From contig NC_092563.1 in the NCBI RefSeq assembly GCF_037975245.1, forward strand, positions 30,345,960 through 30,409,959: a stretch of 64,000 bases of DNA, read 5' to 3'. Below are positions 50,901 to 59,900 of the stretch, one piece after another. A model generated the notes under the pieces. The model did not search any database and was not told the DNA's origin. It worked only from the letters and a program-made list of their open reading frames with translations. The translations under genes were made by a program, and so were the position numbers. The DNA comes from Apostichopus japonicus. Taxonomy: Eukaryota > Echinodermata > Holothuroidea > Aspidochirotida > Stichopodidae. Positions within the stretch are counted from its first letter, which is position 1, and each line of letters starts with the position of its first letter.

Positions 50901-53900
50901 ATATTGTACAGAGTGTATCCTCTGATGGCTCTCTACACAATGGATCTAGGCCCGCATCATAGGGTCATATTGTACAGAGTGTATCCCCTGATGGCTCTCT
51001 ACACAATGGATCTAGGCCTGCATCATAGGGTCATATTGTACAGAGTGTATCCTCTGATGGCTCTCTACACAATGGATCTAGGCCCGCATCATAGGGTCAT
51101 ATTGTACAGAGTGTATCCTCTGATGGCTCTCTACACAATGGATCTAGGCCCGCATCATAGGGTCATATTGTACAGAGTGTATCCCTGATGGCTCTCTACA
51201 CAATGGATCTAGGCACGCATCATAGGGTCATATTGTACAGAGTGTATCCCCTGATGGCTCTCTACACAATGGATCTAGGCACGCATCATAGGGTCATATT
51301 GTACAGAGTGTATCCTCTGATGGCTCTCTACACAATGGATCTAGGCCTGCATCATAGGGTCATATTGTACAGAGTGTATCCCCTGATGGCTCTCTACACA
51401 ATGGATCTAGGCACGCATCATAGGGTCATATTGTACAGAGTGTATCCTCTGATGGCTCTCTACACAATGGATCTAGGCCCGCATCATAGGGTCATATTGT
51501 ACAGAGTGTATCCTCTGATGGCTCTCTACACAATGGATCTAGGCCCGCATCATAGGGTCATATTGTACAGAGTGTATCCTCTGATGGCTCTCTACACAAT
51601 GGATCTAGGCCCGCATCATAGGGTCATATTGTACAGAGTGTATCCCCTGATGGCTCTCTACACAATGGATCTAGGCCCGCATCATAGGGTCATATTGTAC
51701 AGAGTGTATCCTCTGATGGCTCTCTACACAATGGATCTAGGCCCGCATCATAGGGTCATATTGTACAGAGTGTATCCCCTGATGGCTCTCTACACAATGG
51801 ATCTAGGCACGCATCATAGGGTCATATTGTACAGAGTGTATCCCCTGATGGCTCTCTACACAATGGATCTAGGCACGCATCATAGGGTCATATTGTACAG
51901 AGTGTATCCCCTGATGGCTCTCTACACAATGGATCTAGGCACGCATCATAGGGTCATATTGTACAGAGTGTATCCCCTGATGGCTCTCTACACAATGGAT
52001 CTAGGCCTGCATCATAGGGTCATATTGTACAGAGTGTATCCCCTGATGGCTCTCTACACAATGGATCTAGGCCCGCATCATAGGGTCATATTGTACAGAG
52101 TGTATCCTCTGATGGCTCTCTACACAATGGATCTAGGCCTGCATCATAGGGTCATATTGTACAGAGTGTATCCCCTGATGGCTCTCTACACAATGGATCT
52201 AGGCCCGCATCATAGGGTCATATTGTACAGAGTGTATCCCCTGATGGCTCTCTACACAATGGATCTAGGCCTGCATCATAGGGTCATATTGTACAGAGTG
52301 TATCCCCTGATGGCTCTCTACACAATGGATCTAGGCCCGCATCATAGGGTCATATTGTACAGAGTGTATCCCCTGATGGCTCTCTACACAATGGATCTAG
52401 GCCCGCATCATAGGGTCATATTGTACAGAGTGTATCCCCTGATGGCTCTCTACACAATGGATCTAGGCCCGCATCATAGGGTCATATTGTACAGAGTGTA
52501 TCCTCTGATGGCTCTCTACACAATGGATTTAGGCCCGCATCATAGGGTCATATTGTACAGAGTGTATCCCCTGATGGCTCTCTACACAATGGATCTAGGC
52601 CCGCATCATAGGGTCATATTGTACAGAGTGTATCCCCTGATGGCTCTCTACACAATGGATCTAGGCCCGCATCATAGGGTCATATTGTACAGAGTGTATC
52701 CCCTGATGGCTCTCTACACAATGGATCTAGGCCCGCATCATAGGGTCATATTGTACAGAGTGTATCCCCTGATGGCTCTCTACACAATGGATCTAGGCCC
52801 GCATCATAGGGTCATATTGTACAGAGTGTATCCCCTGATGGCTCTCTACACAATGGATCTAGGCCCGCATCATAGGGTCATATTGTACAGAGTGTATCCC
52901 CTGATGGCTCTCTACACAATGGATCTAGGCCCGCATCATAGGGTCATATTGTACAGAGTGTATCCCCTGATGGCTCTCTACACAATGGATCTAGGCCCGC
53001 ATCATAGGGTCATATTGTACAGAGTGTATACATACTGCAAGACCAGAATAACATTTCTCAATATACTAACAAGATAGGTGACCAGAACAGTATTCCTCTT
53101 GATGGTTAATGCTATTTGACCAGAATTACATTTTTCATTTATCCTTACTTCACAAGGTTACTGCTGAATTCTTTCACCCTTCTCACTTCATCTTCATCAT
53201 CCATATCAATGTTCATGCCGCAGTGAAAATTTCCGTCTCCAACGTGACCTACGATTGAATCTGATAACAAAATAATCAACACAGTACACAATTCATTAGT
53301 TCTGGTTGTTTCTCTAGGCAGTGACCTTTATTACAAGAAACTTATTCAATCGTAACAGCATTAATCAGCCTTAAAACATGGCAGGCAGAAAATAGGTATT
53401 AGGTTGTTGCATTGTCATGAGATAATGGAAGAAATCTTCAAAATTCAAAGAAAAATCCTAGAAAAAGAAAACCTCTTTGCCGAATTAAAATGATGACTTA
53501 CAGAGCAGATTACTGGAAGATAGCTCCCAATTAAAATGATGACTTACACAGCAGATTACTGGAAGATAGCTCCGAATTAAAATGATGACTTACAGAGCAG
53601 ATTACTGGAAGATAGCTCCGAATTAAAATGATGACTTACAGAGCAGATTACTGGAAGATAGCTCCCAATTAAAATGATGACTTACAGAGCATATTACTGG
53701 AAGACAGCTCCAAATTAAAATGATGACTTACAGAGCAGATTACTGGAAGATAGCTCCCAATTAAAATGATGACTTACAGAGCAGATTACTGGAAGATAGC
53801 TCCGAATTAAATGATGACTTACATAGCAGATTACTGGAAGATAGCTCCCAATTAAAATGATGACTTACAGAGCAGATTACTGAAAGATAGCTCCAAATTA

Positions 53901-56900
53901 AATGATGACTTACAGAGCAGATTACTGGAAGATAGCTCCGAATTAAAATGATGACTTACAGAGCAGATTACTGGAAGATAGCTCCCAGTTAAATGATGAC
54001 TTACAGAGCAAATTACTGGAAGATAGCTTCTAATTAAATGATGACTTACAGAGCAGATTACTGGAAGATAGCTCTTCTTTGGCGTATGATATCACATCTG
54101 GTAGTTCAGATATGGGTACGCATACATCAGTACTGTAACCCTACCAAGGATAGAAAACAAAGAAGATATGAGAACATTCATACAGGAATGCAATGTTAGC
54201 AGCTCACTTTGTAACACATCATCCTAATTCTTTAGCATACTTTAAAAGTATTATTAAAACAGTTCCATACTTCTAGCAGCACATTTTAACAGCAGTGGCA
54301 ATAGTCGATATCAAACCAAGTACTCAAGAATAAAATATCCCTCCTTTTTGGCAGTAATTATTTTTACATCTCAAAATCCTCTCTTGCTTTAACCAATTTA
54401 ATATAAACATATTAAATATACAGGTAAAGGAATCATATCTGTATTATAGAAAATACTCTGCAACGATTTTGCTCATAGAAAGTTCCACAATTCTGCTGAT
54501 GGATTTGATCTTACCTTACCACCGGGCCTTAAAGCCAGCATGCTGTACCAAAACTCATGTCTGGGATTTGATCTTACCTTACCACCGGGCCTTAAAGCCA
54601 GCATGCTGTACCAAAACTCATGTCTGGGATTTGATCTTACCTTACCACCGGGCCTTAAAGCCAGCATGCTGTACCAAAACTCATGTCTGGGTTTGATCTT
54701 ACCTTTCCACCGGGCCTTAAAGCCAGCATGCTGTACCAAAACTCATGTCTGGCCTTCCACAGCTTATTTCGTTCCTCCATTGTCTGAGAGTACTGAAATT
54801 CAGAACCGTTGTTGAACTTTACAATTTCTCCTGAAGGAAGGGCATTGTTTGAAATAATTAAGAATCAACAAAATTAACATGGTATTATCAAAGTAAATCA
54901 AAAATATGTAAAAAAGACCACAAATTGTAGATACATTCAATTTGTATAATTTCTCATAGGTTATGAAATAGTTCAGAAAAAAGAAAGAAAAACACATGAA
55001 ATGTCTCAGAAATACGGACAGGATGCAGACAGGATAAACAAGCAATGGTGTGAATATCAGTCTCATGTAGTCAGTTTCAGTTTAAGATTATCTAGACAAT
55101 TTGAAATCCTCTTTAAAAGATTCTGATGAGTTTCTAAAATTGTTTTTCATTACACAAACCTTTGACATTTCAATATTGAGGACATTTGAAACTTCAGTTC
55201 TTGCAGCAATCCCTAATGATATCACACCTACTTTCAGATCGTTAACAATGTTTTCTGATCTCTGGAAATAGTAACTGGCCAATGATGAACCTTAGCTACA
55301 ACAGAGTAATAATCACCATGGCAACCAAACTGTCTTACAAATTCTAATTTCTTTGAAATAGTATAAAACCTTAACTAATTTTTTAGGGGAATATTATCAC
55401 TGTTTCATCAAAGCTAAATGGAAACCTGGTGAGATTTAAAACATCCATTTCTAATATTTAATGGAAATGCTACTGATACAGCTTAACGAGTACTCACGTA
55501 ATGTGTTCCAGATTACCACCCTTGTAAACCGTACAACTCCAAACAGCACAATTTCTAATTTTCTTAACAAATTGTTAATGGTAAGTAAACTTTTCTCATA
55601 TAATTTATCTCTGATGCTACGTAAGTTATCCTGCCACTGGATAAATAAAATAAATAAAATATTATAAACCAGACATACCAACAGTCTCAATGTCAACTTC
55701 AACACTGCTCTCTGATCCCTGAAACTCCAAGAACAAGGTCGGAGCTACTCTATACTCAAGATGGCTGTATTTGTTAGCACAGTTCATAGCCATGTCATCT
55801 AAGAATTCTGCAAACAGTCAAAGAAGTAAACAAATTGAACAATGTATCTGAAGCAGAATTGGCGGCAGTTAAACCTGGATGCAACTAACCTCTTAGCATT
55901 ATATACAGTTGTATCATTTTTACATTTACCTTCTCTACAATCGTTTTGAAATGTTTCCTCATACCCAAAAATGGTGCCTTTAGCTGCTAAGTATTCTAAC
56001 CATGCTTAGCATAGCAAAATATAAAAAACCTTTTTTTTTTAAAGTTCATAAAAAAATAGAACTGATGCAAAAGTGTTATAGGCCATTTATTGTTAAGTCA
56101 CTATTGTTTCAAGGAAATTATGAATTTTTATTATTATTATTATTATTTTTATTATGATTAAACTTGTTGTAACAATACTAACTATGCTAGTGTACCCTTG
56201 TGATGGATGGCTTTGGATTCAACTGCAGATTCAGCACCTGTAAATCTTAACAAATCATTATCTAGCATACGATGCATGTAAAAATTGTTTGCCCCAAAAT
56301 ATGTTAGAAAGTCAAAAGCTCATACTCACACTTGGACAAGCATTTTGCAGTCAACTTCAAAAGGAAATGCCCTTTGAGAAATGGTATTGTCAAATTTAAA
56401 AGTCTTTAATCTGTAGAAAAGGATTCAGAACATGGAAATCTTCACCAAAGTAGTTTCCGCATGCTAGAAAGATAGAAGAATCCCTGATGACTTCTCAAAC
56501 TTGTGAGGAATTTATCTTTTATGTCAAGTTTAAATCACTTGCCTATCCTTGCCATTGGAATGCCGCTCTGCATCACCTGGGCAACACAATCCACTGCTGA
56601 CTTCACCGTATCGAATGAGCAGACCGCAGACACCATCTGAAGAAAATCAAAACCAAAACAGCAACATTAAAAACATAAAATGAAATCCTTTGGTAAATAT
56701 TTCCCTTTTTCTGATGGACTAGTTCATCAATATTCTTTCCCGCTGCTGCCCTGCATTTGCACAGTGAGTAGCCTCAGTTTCAAAATCTCTTCTTTTTCTT
56801 TGTTAATTATTTCAATGGTCTAATCAAGCTAATGAACTGCAGTGTTTTGGGATGAGAACACTGCCCAACAAACCATTTACCCCATCCAACACATACTGCA

Positions 56901-59900
56901 GGTTTAATATATATATATATATATTTCCAAATGCCTTTTAACATCCAGGTGTGCTGTCAAATTTTCTATTAACCATTGTACTGATGAATTAACTGTGGCA
57001 TACAACTGAGAAAAGGACCAATGACCAACCTTTTCTGGAATTCCATAAACTCTCAGAGTTGCCTCGGTAATTAAACCAAGGGTACCCTCAGAACCAACAA
57101 AGAGGTTTGTCAGATTGTAACCAGCAGAGCTTTTCCTGATAACAGATCAAAGAAGGAGTTTGTTTGCAGCAAAGGTTTTAAGGTATGAAGCAGTTTATGT
57201 GAAAATACAAATGTGAACACAACATCGCAGTTTTGATTTTACAAATCGAGGGAGTGAAATTCCAGTGGCAGATCCAATTGTAACAGCAATGAGAACTAAA
57301 CTTCTGTCAAAGAAGTTTTTGTTATTAATGACTTCATTCAATAATTTGAGGGACGCGAAGATTGCAGTCTTGGTCGTTTTTGACAGTTACAATATTTGAA
57401 AGGGAAGTTTACATTAACTCATTATTTTGGGTTGTTATATTTACGATATTAATTTATGGGTTTCACTTTGAAAGCATTTAAGCTGCTCACTTTGTCCGCC
57501 TGTTTTTGCCAGCTGTATGCACGATGGTACCATCAGCGAGCACGACCTCCATGTTGAGTACATTCTCCTTCATGGTACCATATCTGACTGCATTGGTACC
57601 AGAAGCACCAGTAGCACACATACCACACAGGGAAGCATCAGCACCAGGATCTAAACAAAGAGGATAAAACAAAACATATCACCTATTGTACTAACGTCCA
57701 GTGCAAACAGGAAAAAAAATCATAACTTTTTTTATCATTTGGTTAATTATTGTCACCTATGCCATTTCAGCTATATACCTAACTGTTCAAAATAGGCTTA
57801 GGTAAATGAAATTTGAACCAGAAAATAGAAACAAATTTTGACAGATCACAGAAATGATTAACTAAAATGGGATTTAACCAGTGCCGGCTCTACCAACTGA
57901 GCTGTCCTGCCCTTACTTGGTGGTAATCCTCGGTAAGAATGTCTTTACTAGAGGTGCCAGTCAGACACCACCATACCTTTCACACTGTGTAACATAGGAC
58001 TACACCATATCATTTCATTACAAGCAACCCCAAAGTGGCAGGGAAAGAGCAACGATCTTCCCAGAAAGATCTTGTACAATTTGATTAAAATGTTCTCATA
58101 CAACATTGCAAACTATTTATCTGGTAAGAATTTCAAACAAAATGAAATATATATAGAACACGAACCTATTGGAAAATGAAGACCATGACTTTTAAGATGG
58201 TTGTTTAACATATGTCTTGTTACTCCAGGCTGGACGGAGACATCCAAGTCTTCTGGATGAAAACCTGTAATTTCTTCCATTTTTGTCAGATTTATGGCAA
58301 CACATCCATCCTAAATGTCAAGTCAACAAAAGCTGTACAGTAATCTTATTACAAATGCAGTTATTTAGAGAAAATTAATTGCTTGTACTATGCTAATTTG
58401 TTAAAGAGAAAAAAAGAGATTATTGAAAAACATTTTCAACAGATTGAAAATTTGTTCCTCATGCCGCTTCACCTTACATTGAGGGATGACTAAAAACTTA
58501 ATTTTAACTTGTCACAGACCGTAAGGAATCAGAGTTGGCAATCCAGGTTATGTTTCTATAACGCTTTTGATTTTTGAGAAATGACCCTTTAATCATCTGA
58601 GGCTCATCAATGAAAGTGGCTGGACTACCAAGTCCTTACACACACACTCTAAGGTCAACATCACTAAGGTCACACTAAGGTCAACATCACTAAGGTCACA
58701 CTAAGGTCAACATCTCAGATGCAATACAATGCTCATGTGGAAAAGAAGACTTTTGTGGCCTCATTTAACACGTTTACAATGTATTACAGATCATAGACAA
58801 ATGGTATTGAATGTCATTCAAAATGCTCTGTTGTTCATACGAAGTGAGAGTTGGTTGCATTATTAGAGTTTATAAAACAATGGATTAACATTAACATTTA
58901 GGCCTGTCCCGAGGAGTTGACATCTTCATTGGTTTAGCCTTAAAGGGAACATTCCAGGGATATAGGATATTTTAGTGGTGAATATCTTGAAAACCGCAAT
59001 AGCTGTAGACTGATTATTAGAACTCATATTTTTCATTTTGCTTGAACTATGACATAACAAAGTAAAATTCTACTTAAAGTCATCCTTTTACGGTCATCAG
59101 TACTGCCCTTAAATATGCTAGAAAAGGCAGAGAATGGTCACCAGTGCTCAAACTTTCAAAAGCAGTTTACTGTCATTGTAATACAGCTTATCCAAAATGA
59201 GACATTTAATTATCTATTTAATGACTCCTTAATTGGCTGGGAATAATTAGGAGGATCAAAGCCTCTAGAAAAGTACTGTTGAAAACTTTGAACACATTTT
59301 CAGCCATGCTTAAATTTTATGCCCTTTGATGACCTTTAATCTCCAACACACACTGCTGCCTAGTCACAAGTCCTATTCTCTGGTGTATTGTGTTACTTCC
59401 TGGGGGAGGGGGGGGGTGGGTGAGAACAATATTTTTCACTTACAAGTGGCATGTATCTGTGTAAATGCACACAGTACAGGCGATAATCGCAAAAGACTCT
59501 GGAATATTGCACACACAAATGTAAGGAGGTCATTAAATGAAATTAGGTCATAGTAGTGAGAGTTTCAGTGTCAATATGATACTGTGAGTTTTATTACCTT
59601 TGAATATTTTAAGGATTATTCCAATGGCAGATATTATAACCCTTTTATTACAAACAATAAACCATAAGTTGACAGTATGACACAAAAAAGGTGACATAGA
59701 TAAGGTCCAAAGGATATTTGAGAAATTAATTATTAGATACTGAACTAAAGATTGTTGGTAATTAAAGTAAATTATACACACAATTGAAGGATAAGATTTA
59801 TTTTGAATTTTACTGAATCCCTTTCATAATTATATTCAGTGAATATTCTGTAGATGAACATTTTGGTGTTAAAAATAAACATAAATGTTGACAAACCTGT

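Larger units (their letters stand above)
44919..53148 (-). other. LDHD: LDHD last intron (8.2 kb) filled with satellite arrays
   Basis: The intron between exons 11 and 12 carries a 40-bp array (45398-45813 and 46704-46793) split by an 890-bp element, and a 66-bp array of 5.9 kb (47161-53029). The arrays make up most of it. No internal exon was recognised. Between them (46800-47160) the sequence is unique and AT-rich. Confidence 0.9.

Noticed and set aside
47208-53077. A giant repeat protein on the + strand
   Set aside because: The frame is explained by a 66-base unit with no stop codon. It sits in an LDHD intron in antisense, has a frame break, and no unique coding flank or splice evidence.
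54473-54739. 88-codon - strand ORF with a repeated [16 protein letters not shown] segment as a repeat protein
   Set aside because: It is the end of LDHD exon 9 copied in tandem through its donor. Only the first copy is coding in the reconstructed transcript.
57888-57912. tRNA gene
   Set aside because: Only the A box is good. There is no acceptor stem or anticodon arm, and the B-like box is too close.
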